From Lithodes maja (lineage: Eukaryota > Arthropoda > Malacostraca > Decapoda > Lithodidae), in NCBI GenBank assembly GCA_037953745.1, contig JBAKBP010012361.1, positions 1 through 64,000 of the forward strand: 64,000 nucleotides of DNA, written 5' to 3'. The first letter of the stretch is position 1. Every line of letters starts with the position of its first letter. The notes beneath the pieces were generated by a model that was given only the letters and a program-made list of their open reading frames with translations, was not told the DNA's origin and searched no databases. The translations under genes were made by a program, and so were the position numbers. Positions 31,420 through 41,846 of the stretch are shown here, piece after piece.

Positions 31420-32160
31420 AAAGTACAGCACATGACCACGATTAATATACCAACTTCGATAATAACTGAAAACCTGGTCCTCAGTGCCGTAGATTTTCAC
31501 GACTCTCTCGCCCGCGTTAATTCCTTCAGTATTATATCGGGCTATCATTATAGGATTTTATTCAGCTTTGGAAGAACATCTAGGACTCAAAGACATAATC
31601 CATACGTTACATAACCTTCTGACACTCACAGGTCCTTCCTAAGCTTAATGAAATCGCCTAATCATAGCTCAGATTTCTAATAGGCAATATTGCTGATTAA
31701 GTCTTATCACTATTGTAACATACATATATACACACACGCACACATACACCCTCACACTCAAATCCACCTACACACACACACACACACACAAAGCTGTTCA
31801 ACTTAATCGCACAAGTTTCATCGAAATATATTATGCATGAGTAATTACAGGCTATTAAATTTTAAACTCTCCCAGAATGATCTAGAAAAATATTTAGGTA
31901 AACTTTTAATGAGTTATCTTTTATAGAAAGTTTTGATCAGTTTTAGAAGTTGTTTATTTATTTAAGTTTATGGGAAAACATTTTATACTGCAGCTTTAAA
32001 TTGCTTATATATTCGGTAGCATCAGTGTTTTAATGTGTTATTAATATATATACAGTATATGGTCTTTAGAACTTTTAGTATATTCTTGTTTATTTTGAAT
32101 TATATTACCGGTACGTTATTATAGAACATGCGGTACAATTAACATTATAAATTTGCTCTA
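31420..32160. other. AT-rich spacer
   Basis: Contains a short (CA)n tract (about 31730-31790). No gene was recognised. Confidence 0.45.
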
Positions 32161-32447
32161 ATGCTATTTATGAATCTATGTACTGTATGTATATATGTAT
32201 TTATGAATCTATGTACTGTATGTATATATGTATTTATGAATCTATGTACTGTATGTATATATGTATTTATGAATCTATGTACTGTATGTATATATGTATT
32301 TATGAATCTATGTACTGTATGTATATATGTATTTATGAATCTATGTACTGTATGTATATATGTATTTATGAATCTATGTACTGTATGTATATATGTATTT
32401 ATGAATCTATGTACTGTATGTATATATGTATTTATGAATCTAGTCCT
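32160..32447. repeat. 33-bp minisatellite, eight full units plus a partial
   Basis: Perfect or near-perfect 33-bp units containing TATGAATCTATGTACTGTAT. Because 33 is a multiple of three, several frames stay open on both strands; these give the repetitive 11-residue pseudo-proteins and should not be taken as genes. Confidence 0.95.
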
Positions 32448-32869
32448 GAAATATGGCAAAATGTAGAAATATAACCTGATGGGAATTTAATGACGTTTCT
32501 CAAATTTTAAGACATAAACACATGCCATGTTGATTTTGATATCGTTTGTCCAATTTTAATAGTCATATAAATATACTATATATATTTGAATAGCGTTTGT
32601 CCAGTTTTAATAGTCGTAAACATATACTATATAGATATTAATATAGTTTTCCAGTTTTAATAGTCAGACAAGATTTACCATGTGGATTTTAATAGCTCAG
32701 TTTTAATGGTAATACAAATATACCATACCTAATTACCAACTTAGCGAGTCGATGATAACTTCAAGCTATCTAACTTTAATATATATAATCACTTGTGCAA
32801 GTATATAATTTGCGTTTTATTAGTCATATATATAACTACGACCTTTGGCGAGTTCCGGGCTATAAGGAA

Positions 32870-33050
32870 GTTAACCCTTTCAAGATAAGATTACGCATTT
32901 CTTTCCTGGTTTCTGGCTGCCATTGGACGGATTTATTCAGATTAGGAAGGGTATATGGAAGTCGGAGGGTTAATTGAGATAGTCTTTACCTATCTAATTC
33001 CCATAGATCCTTCGTAAATTATATAAAATCGTCTAATGATAACCAGCATG
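32870..33050 (+). repeat. Dispersed 175-bp repeat, copy 2
   Basis: Partner of 29934-30110 in the same orientation. Confidence 0.7.
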
Positions 33051-33245
33051 AACTGTCAACATTATGTTTTGTGTGTTTGCAATTGAAGGGTTTAACATGC
33101 TGTCTGTCTTCAGTAAGTGCATCTATTCGTATTCTAATAGGCATGCAATTTAAGAAAACGTTCCTTGTGCAATACCAAGTGTCATACCGGAAATTGAACG
33201 TTTTATAATCGAATTAAAATACTACCTTTGGCCAGGTATAATTTT

Positions 33246-33246
33246 T

Positions 33247-33314
<68 letters not shown>
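33246..33314. repeat. (TC)n microsatellite
   Basis: About 68 bp of TC repeats touching the 5' end of the LINE fragment that follows. Confidence 0.95.
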
Positions 33315-33316
<2 letters not shown>

Positions 33317-33850
33317 AAGCATTGGGCTTTATTAAACGAAAATTTACATATAAACATGAGAACGTAATAGTGCCACTGTTCAAAAGTATGGTGAGGCCCC
33401 ACCTTGAATATGGTGTGCAGTTCTGGTCACCTTATCTGATCAAGGACATTGTAAGACTAGAGTCAGTACAGCGTAGAGCGACGAAGATGATACCCTCATT
33501 AAGAAATAAACCATATGAAGAAAGACTTAAACGATTGAACCTGTTCTCATTATAAAAGAGGAGGTTGAGGGGTCAGCTTATTGAGTGCTTTAAGATACTA
33601 AAAGGTTTCGACAAAGTCGATGTAAATGCACTATTCACATTAAACAATACTAATCAAACTCGCGGAAATGGAATGAAATTAAAAACCAAAAAGGCAAACC
33701 TAGATGTCACAAAGAGTTTCTTCACCTACAGTGTGGCGACAGAGTGGAATAAACTACCAGCGAGAGTGGTGGAGAGCGACACAATAAACGCTTTCAAGGG
33801 AAGGCTTGACCTCTATCTGCAGAGGGCTGGGGTGAAAAAAAAAAAAATGT
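33315..33850 (+). pseudogene. 3' fragment of a Jockey/CR1-type LINE
   Basis: Encodes only the C-terminal region of a LINE ORF2: MVRPHLEYGVQFWSPY, then SVQRRATKMIPSLRNKPYEE, as in the element at 26894-28597. An in-frame TAA (33553-33555) interrupts it; the frame then continues with RRLRGQLIECFKILKG to near 33830. The 5' end joins a (TC)n tract and the 3' end an A-run followed by (ATGT)n. It is a related but not identical family. Confidence 0.85.
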
Positions 33851-33976
33851 ATGTATGTGCATGTGTGTGCACTGTACAGTATGTATATATATGTATATAT
33901 ATACTGTATATATATGTATGTATGTGTGTATGTATGTATGTGTATGTATGTGTGTATGTGTGTATATATATGTACC

Positions 33977-34013
<37 letters not shown>

Positions 34014-34072
34014 TGTAAGGCCAGACTGCCTAGTAAGGACCTTGAGGTCTGTGTATCTATGTAGCTCTATGT

Positions 34073-34115
<43 letters not shown>
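33840..34115. repeat. (ATGT)n, (TA)n and (TC)n simple repeats
   Basis: Simple-sequence block following the LINE fragment, with (TA)n at 33980-34010 and (TC)n at 34078-34113. Confidence 0.85.
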
Positions 34116-34117
<2 letters not shown>

Positions 34118-34339
34118 TATATTTCATGTAGCCAATAGTCATACAACAAATCAATGCCCCATAGTAAAGTCTGCCTAATTCCAAATGTCGTTCAACGGAA
34201 ATTTATGTTATAGAACCTACAAATATACCGAATTTAACCGACGCTGGTTTTGATTATCCATTATATCCGTATTATTATTTATTGGTCTTTGTGTATCTAT
34301 AACGGTACAACATTGTATATCTGCTTGTACAGGACTAAC

Positions 34340-34400
34340 CCATCTATTTTTTATTAATTTAGCTCCACCACCAAACACCTCCAAAAGAAATTAATGAAAG
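34340..34400 (-). repeat. SINE tail fragment
   Basis: On the minus strand it carries the CTTTCATTAATTTC and GTGTTTGGTG body found after the tRNA-like head at 31255-31417, without the head. Confidence 0.5.
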
Positions 34401-34671
34401 TTTTAGTTGGCATGCACTTTACAAAATCTCCCAGAGCCCATTCCAAGCCTCACAAAAGGAGAAATTGACCTACATAACCGAATTTAGCCTTTACCTAATA
34501 TCTACATAACTAAATCGGTCATACAACTTATTCTGATCATCGTACAACCTAAATTAGAGTCCCCATAGCCAATTTTAACCGCCATATAACCGACAATACC
34601 CGTTAAATAACCGAATATAACGGCCTTAGGTTTGGGGCGAGTATCTTTAAACTGCGTAGCCATGGTAGCGA

Positions 34672-34738
34672 TGACGTCATAGTGGCTGGACGCTCTCGTT
34701 GGCTAGCGGAGCGGCCACACCTCCCGAGCCCAACCAAT
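34672..34738. promoter_or_regulatory. CRE and CCAAT cluster upstream of the aminotransferase exons
   Basis: A perfect CRE palindrome TGACGTCA (34672-34679) and a CCAAT box (34734-34738) lie in a GC-rich island within AT-rich DNA, about 1.2 kb before the first recognised aminotransferase exon. It could be a promoter for an unrecognised first exon; no transcript evidence is visible. Confidence 0.35.
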
Positions 34739-34839
34739 CACAGGCTCAGGTGTTTCGACGCGTAAGGGGAGATGAATGAGAGGGCTTGCAAGGATGCTTT
34801 GTTTGTTTGTATTTATGGAACCATGGGAATTTTGGAACA

Positions 34840-35275
34840 GGTAGATATATAGATAGCTATATAGATAGAGAGAGAGAGAGAGGGGGGGGGGGATAGATGG
34901 ATAGATAAATAGGTAGATATATGGATAAATAGGTAGAAAGATGGATAAATATATATATATATATATATATAGGGGGATAGATAGATAGATAGATGGATAG
35001 ATAGGGAGATAGATAGATGGATAAATAGATAGACGGATAGATAGATAAATAGACGGATAGATAGGGAGATACATATATATATATATATATAGATAGATAG
35101 ATAGATAGATAGCTAGGGAGATAGATGGATAGATAGGGCGATAGATAGATGGATAAATAGATAGATAGACGGATAGATAGATAAATAGACGGATAGATAG
35201 GGAGATAGATATATAGACGGATAGATAGATACCGTAGGTTGATAGATGGATGGATAGATAGATAGATGTGTTAAG
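34840..35275. repeat. (GATA)n-type microsatellite block
   Basis: About 430 bp of GATA/GATG/TAGA-rich simple sequence with two (TA)n tracts. The 205-residue minus-strand frame across it is an artefact of the repeat. Confidence 0.9.
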
Positions 35276-35429
35276 GGTGTGGGTGGGTGTGAGAGAGATA
35301 CATAGGTACATATACTGCACAGACCTTGCGACCTTTGTACTCCTTTGTACCCCTACTAGGCAATCCGGACTTTAAGGGAGTAGTGTTTGTTTCTTGGTCT
35401 ATGTATGTATGTATCCCCTTTCAAGATAT

Positions 35430-35900
<471 letters not shown>

Positions 35901-35942
35901 TCTTATAATTTTACTTAACATCCTATTTTCTGTTCTTTGCAG

Positions 35943-36182
35943 GTTGTAGCGATATGCCTGATGCCCTCTCTCTTGGACGACCCGAGCCTTCCCGACGACG
36001 CCAAAGCCCGCGCCCGAGAGGTGTTGGACGGTTGTAAGGGCAGCTCTCTCGGCTCCTACTCTGACTCCGCCGGCATAGAGGCCATCCGTAGACACGTGGC
36101 TAGGTTTATCGAGGAGCGGGACGGTTACCCCACATCCTGGGAGAATATTATACTGTGTGCTGGGGCCTCCGAAGGTATTAGG
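35943..36182 (+). CDS. GPT: Aminotransferase exon 1 of those visible
   Basis: 80 codons, phase 0 at both ends, after TTTGCAG and before GTAAGT. It starts VVAICLMPSLLDD and ends GASEGIR. Confidence 0.92.
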
Positions 36183-39100
36183 GTAAGTTTTATTATTATT
36201 AGTATAGCTGTTTATCATAGTTCTCTAAAGAGTCCCCCATAGTTGTTGTTGTTGTAGTAGTTCCCCAGACTATCTGGCCGAACAGTCCCGAGTCCGGTAG
36301 ACCGAAACCATCCAGATGCTCGGTCCGCCGAAGGAGCCAGGGTGAGATGAGATCTGTCTCTGAGAGGGCAGCTTGTTCATAGTTATTCAATATATTGTCT
36401 GCTTGGACTAACGAGAGTATTAGCTCTTCAAGTGAAGAGCTAAGGAGAAAGTTAGGTATCAAGAGTATCAGTGATGAGATGCGTACTAGCAGGCTTTGAT
36501 GGTTTGGACATGTGGAGAGGATGGATGAACAAAGTTGGACCATTAATGTGGAGGGAGCTGCACCAAGGGGCGGACCAAGAAAGACGTGGAATCGGACTTT
36601 GCGGTCTGATCTAAAAACCAAAGAACCTGACAAGTGGAGGCAGCTTTTAACAGAATTGCCTGGAGACCGGCACCGCGCTTCATATGGAGCACTCGGTCTT
36701 GAAATTTGTGTATATATGTACTGTATAATTATGTACTCTTGATGATGACCCCTCCTTATGTTTAAGAATACAACACTAACCATATGTACTACCATCCTTC
36801 CCCAGGGTATGATGAAGATGATGATTAAACACGACAACGGTGTTAAGCCTGGTGTGATGATCCCCATACCACAGTACCCACTATATTCCGCTACCATTGC
36901 TGAGTTCGACCTACACCAGGTTAGTCGGGCCCGCTTCAGTAGTGCCTCACTTAAAGTTGTACGTAGGCAGGGTGTCAAACGAAAGCTAAATCCATTATTT
37001 TGAGTCTGTACTACTTGGGAAACAGATTAACTTGCTCATGTAGTAATGTACACCCTATGTGGTGGATTGTGTTCTTTTATTTCATAAATTTTATTTTAGA
37101 AAGCGTTGTATCCACATAGCGATTTTGATTGCAGTAGTTATTATTTGTCCCAGTTTTGGTTTGTTTAGTTTGCAAGTTTTACATTTTAATGTAAGGATAA
37201 AATTATTGTTTATACAGTAGTTCAAATTATGTCTTTGGAAGTGATTAAATGGCTAAAACAATGTTATTGCGTTAAAAGACATCAAACAAAATTGCTCCGT
37301 TTGACACCCGGTACATACGTTCTTGAAAAAATTACTATTATGTGAAATCTGAAGTAGAGGAGTTGATTCAAGTCTTCATATATTATAATCTATATACAGT
37401 GTAGGAATAGGATTTTACACCATACCCGAAAGAGGATTTATGGAGCTCCGATCTTACTCTCAACCATCTGAACAATTTTACCAACACACCTAAACTTCGT
37501 TAAATGCGGAAATAGCCTCACAAAAATATCAAGCCCTGGTGGGGGCACGAACTCTCGACCCTTGGGTGTGAGGCTGACACCTTACCAGTTAGACCAATAG
37601 AGATATCCCACTTGGCCTGGTCGGCTCAGGATATTTCCGCATCCGAGGTCTGTTTAGGCTAGCCTATTTTCACTGACTTTACAACAGTAATTAAAGTAAA
37701 AGAATAAATGGATCAATCAAATGAACCCTTAGTAATTAGTGTCGTTAGTTAGTCAGTTAGTTAGTGTCATCCCTGTTTTGGTTTGTATATTTTGCAAGTT
37801 TTACATTATAATTAATATGGGGTCTTGTGTTGACAGATTGGATATTACCTGAATGAGTCAAGCAATTGGGGTTTTATATATTTATAAGTAAAAGAATAAA
37901 TCGATTAATGAGTAAATATAATACTGTAGATTAATGAAATAAACTTTTAACCTTTAACTGTCTTCGTGGTGCAATGCATAAGTGTGTTGATTTTCTGTGT
38001 GAGCATCCTAGGGTCGAATCCCCGGACTGCCACATGTGTTTGTTAATTTCATTAATCGAGTTTAGGAGTAAAGTTGGTTAGTAGAGTGAACATAATAATT
38101 AATATGGGGTCTTGTGTTGACAGATTGGATATTACCTGAACGAGTCGACCAATTGGGGTTTGGACCTGTCGGAGTTGGAACGAGCCTATAACGAGGCCAA
38201 GGCGGTCTGTACCCCCAAGGCTCTCGTCGTTATCAACCCAGGCAACCCGACTGGTACGTTATTTTACCGTCCTGGTGGTGTAATAGTTAGTGTCTAATAA
38301 TCTGTGTGTGATAACCCAGGTTCGAATCCCGGTGGATCACATAATTATATGCTTTCATTAATTTCATTGGATGTGTTTGGTGTTGTGGTGATATTAGTAA
38401 AATATAGATTAAAGTTTATTATGCCCCCTAGCAGACCCGTTCCCTGTGAGAAGGGGACAACCTGTGCCAGATTATTCAAGGACTTACAGGATCGACCACT
38501 CAGCTTAGGGTCTGTCCTAGTCCAAGGCCCTCAATGTATCTTTTAGCACTGTTTTTTAAGTGGTGTAAGGCTCGTCCATCCACTAACCTGCTTCACCCTT
38601 GAGCATTAAGGATTTGTATAAGGTTTACTCCCCTAGACGGGTTACTGACCAAGGCTGACGAGTCCCATCCAATGTAGATCATTAGCTGATTTTAAGCAGT
38701 TTAGAAAAGATATATGTTATCAAAAGGGTAAAATATGTCTCAATAAACTTGTTTAGAAATCTCAGTTAACTTAGACTCTCATAATTCCTTACTTTACTGA
38801 ATGAAATTGCAAGAATAAAATAAAGAAATGCATCACCGAATACTGAAAGACACTAATACTAATATACAGTATTGATATTTTAATGATTTCTTCTCACACA
38901 GGTAATGTTTTGCCGAGGAAGGATATTGAGGCGGTCATAAAGTTTGCACATGAGAAGAAATTGTTCCTGTTTGCTGATGAGGTGAGTTGTGAAGCTGTTT
39001 AGTAATGTTTATTTCATATACAGTATATACTGTATATATAGGGTGGATAATGTGTATGAATGTATATATATATATATTCAGGTACATACCCCATTGCTGG

Positions 39101-40619
39101 TGGTAGCCGACTCGATACAGAACCCGAACAGAAACGACAAAACATTACCAAAATAAATACAATAAATAAATAAATAAATAAATAAAACACACACATCTAG
39201 GTTGCCTAAGAGAATACCCAGAGACCAAGGATCACAAGGGGCCTCCAGCACTCCCCTGGTCCCAGACCTCCCGGAGAGGTCCTGTCTTGGCAGGCAAACA
39301 CACAGCGGTACCACAATGCCCTCCCACCTTACTTCCAGGCATGACACTTCATATACACCGGCTCCCTGGGCCAGGTGCCTGACGGACTATTATCTAGTCC
39401 AATTGGCACCCGTCCCAACGACCGCATTATCACTTATCTATTCACAAACATTCTCCATTCATTCCTATATATAATAATAATATAAAAAATAATAATAATG
39501 AATATATATATCAAGATAATAGCAGCCAACATCTTTATTTGTTCCCAGGTGTACCAGAGCAACGTGTATGCTGATGGTTGTAAGTTCCACTCTTTCAAGA
39601 AAGTAACCAGTGAGATGGGAGCGCCGTACAATCAATTGGAACTGGCGTCGTTTATGTCTTGTTCTAAAGGTAGGTGAGAGAGAGAGAGAGAGAGAGTCAG
39701 GAAGATTGGATATGTTGAGAGAGTGAAGGGGAAGGGGGAGGTATGGGAGCGCAGCATAATCAGTTGGGGTTGGCGTTGTTCATGTCTTATTCTAAAGGTA
39801 GGAGAGAGAGAGAGGGGGGGGTCAGGAAGATTGGCATGAGTTGATTGGATATGTTGAGAGAGACAGAGAGGTGGTGGGGAGACAGGAAGATTGATCGAGT
39901 TGATTTGATAGGTTGAGAGAGAGGTTTGACCTAAACTAACCTAAAGGAGATTATATATCCGGCCAGCCCTATGAGAGTCTCGCATTGTGACTCAGTGGTC
40001 TGGTTAAGCTGCCATACTAAAAAAAAAAAATATATATATATATATACTGTACCTATTTTAGGACACCTAGAGAATGGCCACCAGTGACCAAGGCGTACCC
40101 ATGCTAGAAACAAAACTCCCATTTTATCTGATACCAATATTGAGTTGTTTTGTTTCTTCTTATGTGAGATAGCATTTTATTACCAAGTGGTTTTTGTTAT
40201 ATTGATATGTAGTATTGTTAAATTAAAATTAATTTTACACATCAGGCCGTATGACGGTTGGTAGAGCACTGGGCTGCAAAACTAGGTTGAGGGTTGGAGG
40301 TTCGGGCAACCAGTGTGTGTTATTGACAGACAACAGTATTGTTGGTGGATGGTGTTGGTCTAGCAATCTGTGATAACTGTACACTGAAATCCATGATCGG
40401 CTGCCCCCAGCTGTGGGGTGTGTTCCTGGGTATATAAAAAAATCTCTCCACTACTTCAATCTTGTGTTTTTAAAATGTGCACCGTGTTCCCCCACAGGTT
40501 ACATGGGAGAGTGTGGGTTGCGTGGAGGGTATGCGGAAATAGTGAACCTGGACCCTAATGTTAAGGCCATGTACCTCAAGAGTATCTCCGCCAAACTCTG
40601 TCCGACCACACTTGGACAG
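35943..40619 (+). CDS. GPT: Alanine aminotransferase, six exons, both ends missing
   Basis: Exons 35943-36182, 36806-36919, 38124-38253, 38902-38981, 39549-39669 and 40498-40619, all with AG/GT borders and matching phases, give about 202 residues. The enzyme moves the amino group between alanine and 2-oxoglutarate using PLP. Seen: a cofactor-binding GASEGI stretch, GVMIPIPQYPLYSA, the INPGNPTG loop, FLFADEVYQ with the PLP aspartate, and the catalytic lysine in SKGYMGECG across exons 5 and 6. SKGYMGECG is specific to alanine aminotransferases within the family. The family is about 490 residues long: roughly the first 100 and last 150-170 are not found. Introns hold SINEs and partial duplications of exons 3 and 5. 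Confidence 0.93.
36400..36715 (+). pseudogene. LINE C-terminal fragment in intron 1
   Basis: Encodes the end of a non-LTR ORF: LRRKLGIKSISDEM, an in-frame TGA, then WFGHVERMDEQSW and GGPRKTWNRTLR. This is the usual terminal block of LINEs like the one at 41335-48700, which itself stops just before this part. Confidence 0.75.
36806..36919 (+). CDS. GPT: Aminotransferase exon 2
   Basis: 38 codons, phase 0 at both ends, between TTCCCCAG and GTTAGT. It contains GVMIPIPQYPLYSA. Confidence 0.92.
37545..37625 (-). repeat. tRNA-like sequence (tRNA-Val-like), probably a SINE head
   Basis: On the minus strand: TGGTCTAACTGGTAAGG, CAGCCTCACACCC and GGTCGAGAGTTCGTGCC resemble an A box, a CAC anticodon arm and a B box. 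Stems are imperfect, so a working tRNA gene is unlikely. Confidence 0.4.
37811..37875 (+). pseudogene. Partial duplicate of the exon 3 acceptor and start
   Basis: About 65 bp copy the end of the intron, the acceptor CAG and the first codons of exon 3 (IGYYLNES), then break off after AATTGGGGTTT. The true exon is 286 bp downstream. It retains a usable-looking acceptor but no donor. Confidence 0.85.
37965..38036 (+). repeat. tRNA-like SINE head
   Basis: CGTGGTGCAATGCATAAG, then AGGGTCGAATCCCC, resembles an A box and a B box at tRNA spacing. The cloverleaf is imperfect. Confidence 0.4.
38124..38253 (+). CDS. GPT: Aminotransferase exon 3
   Basis: 130 nt; the last codon is split G|GT. It contains IGYYLNES and INPGNPTG. 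Confidence 0.92.
38265..38415 (+). repeat. tRNA-derived SINE, plus strand
   Basis: TGGTGGTGTAATAGTTAG and GGTTCGAATCC at tRNA spacing, then GGTGGATCACA and the CTTTCATTAATTTC body. It is the same family as 31255-31417. Confidence 0.65.
38902..38981 (+). CDS. GPT: Aminotransferase exon 4
   Basis: 80 nt, completing the split glycine codon and ending FLFADE in phase 0 before GTGAGT. Confidence 0.92.
39070..39310 (+). repeat. Dispersed repeat, copy 1
   Basis: Matches 53868-54085 in the same orientation: GGTAGCCGACTC, then an A-rich stretch, CACACACATC, ACCCAGAGACCA and CTCCAGCACTCCCC, then CCCGGAGAGGT. No coding capacity is seen. Confidence 0.75.
39549..39669 (+). CDS. GPT: Aminotransferase exon 5
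   Basis: 121 nt, starts VYQSNVYADG, ends in the SCSK block with the PLP lysine, last codon split G|GT. Confidence 0.92.
39741..39812 (+). pseudogene. Partial duplicate of the end of exon 5 with donor site
   Basis: About 65 bp repeat the 3' end of exon 5 and its donor (ATGGGAGCGC, ATGTCTTATTCTAAAGGTAGG) with about ten substitutions. It is 126 bp downstream of the true end and is followed by similar GA repeats. It lacks an acceptor. Confidence 0.85.
39958..40015. repeat. Short dispersed motif shared with 55058-55112
   Basis: GGCCAGCCCTATGAGAGT, then ACTCAGTGGTCTGGTTAA, recur near 55066. The family is unknown. Confidence 0.55.
40242..40435 (+). repeat. tRNA-Cys-like SINE
   Basis: GGTTGGTAGAGCACTGGG, then CTGCAAA (GCA anticodon position) and GGAGGTTCGGGC, gives a tRNA-Cys-like head, followed by a unique body. 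The acceptor stem does not pair well, so it is taken as SINE-derived. Confidence 0.45.
40498..40619 (+). CDS. GPT: Aminotransferase exon 6, the last found
   Basis: 122 nt, completes the split glycine codon with GYMGECGLRGGY and ends LCPTTLGQ in phase 0 before GTATGT. No following exon was found before the EDEM3 exon at 48738. Confidence 0.92.
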
Positions 40620-40654
40620 GTATGTACTGTGAACCCTTCATTTAACGGATTTTG

Positions 40655-41300
40655 GATTTAACCCGGGAACTGCGGGGAGACTCTTAAGAGTTCCCCCGGC
40701 GGACTGCGGGAAGACTCTTGAGAGTAAGTAAAATAAAAAATCAACTTTTGACATCGAAAAAAAAAAAAAAAAAAAATATATTTTTTTATTTTTTTATTTT
40801 TTTTTGGCCCCTGGGCCATGCAAAATCTCAGTCCTCTACCTCCCCTCCTTCCCCACTTTCCTCCTCTCCTTCAGTTATCACCTATTTTCCCTATTATTCC
40901 CTTATTCTGAGGTATATTTTCGTGCTAACATTAGCGAGTTGCAAGTAGGGTGTTGTCATCACTGATGGCAAGCGAGTGCAAGAGAGAGAGAGAGAGTATC
41001 GATCGACTGTGTCTCAGTGGCCTTGGGGGAAATTGGCGGGAAAGCAGTTTGCCTCACCCATACATTATACAACTCGCGGGCTATATCTCCGATTTTGACC
41101 ATCCAAACGCTGTTTTCACTCGTTTTATTGTTGTTTCAGGTTAATACCTTTATAATCAACCCATAATAGGCGCATATGGATAATTATTAATGCTATTAAT
41201 GGTACAATGAATATTTTAGTGACGGAAACACCTCAAATACGTCAGCACAGGGGGACGTTTTCAATTACCCCCATGCGCACTTGTTAGGTTAACAACTCAA
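40655..41300 (+). repeat. 650-bp dispersed element, copy 1
   Basis: Starts TTAACCCGGGAACTGCGGGGA, with GACTCTTAAGAGT-type palindromes and an A/T-run, then about 450 bp shared with the inverted copy at 51176-51869. There is no coding potential. Both ends of the second copy carry TTTAACCC / GGGTTAAA. Confidence 0.8.
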
Positions 41301-41544
41301 AATTATCAGAGATTTTTTTTTTTTTAACCCATTTAAAACTTAAATTATCAGAAATAATAACCCCCCCTGGGGGTTAGGGAATAGAATATGCCCCACGTGC
41401 CTTCTGCGTGTCGTAAGAGGCGACTAAAGAGGTTGGGTCGGTGGGCTTGCGACCCCCACCCGGAAAAAATAAGCAAAAAAAAACGAACGAACAGCCTCGG
41501 ATGCGGACGGAACCAACGTTGACGAACCACGACCGACTAAGGAC

Positions 41545-41690
41545 ATGCCTTCGGACATTCTGAGAATGGCTACATGGAATGTTAGTGGCATGAATGATGG
41601 CACAAAAGAGAGAGAGGTTCTGGAAGTGTTAGTGAATGCCAGGCTGGATGTATGTGGAATGACAGAGACCAAATGGAAAGGTTCAGATGT
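41545..41690 (+). pseudogene. Outer LINE endonuclease, N-terminal piece
   Basis: ATG at 41545; MATWNVSGMNDGTKE and LDVCGMTETKWKGSD carry the first conserved Asn and Glu of APE-type endonucleases. It is broken by the inner LINE directly after GATGT. Confidence 0.8.
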
Positions 41691-41846
41691 ATTTACCTAT
41701 TTGTATTTACCTATTTGTAGTTTACAGGAATTGAGCAGCGCTCGTGTTGTCCTGTCTTAGTTACTTTATAATCAATCCATTTTACTTAGACAAGTATCGT
41801 AATGGATATTCCCAGTTCCCAGTATTTTGGACTAACATATCATAAC

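Noticed and set aside
32145..32474. Three overlapping 98-104 residue frames with 11-residue repeats
   Set aside because: Produced by a 33-bp minisatellite on both strands.
34703..35320. 205-residue minus-strand frame rich in Ile, Tyr and Ser
   Set aside because: Translation of a GATA/TA microsatellite.
36199..36978. 259-residue minus-strand frame over aminotransferase exon 2
   Set aside because: Antisense to a real exon and a LINE fragment, no protein-like motif.
37545..40330. Intronic tRNA genes (Val-, Cys-like)
   Set aside because: A and B boxes are present but stems pair poorly and some are followed by a shared SINE body.
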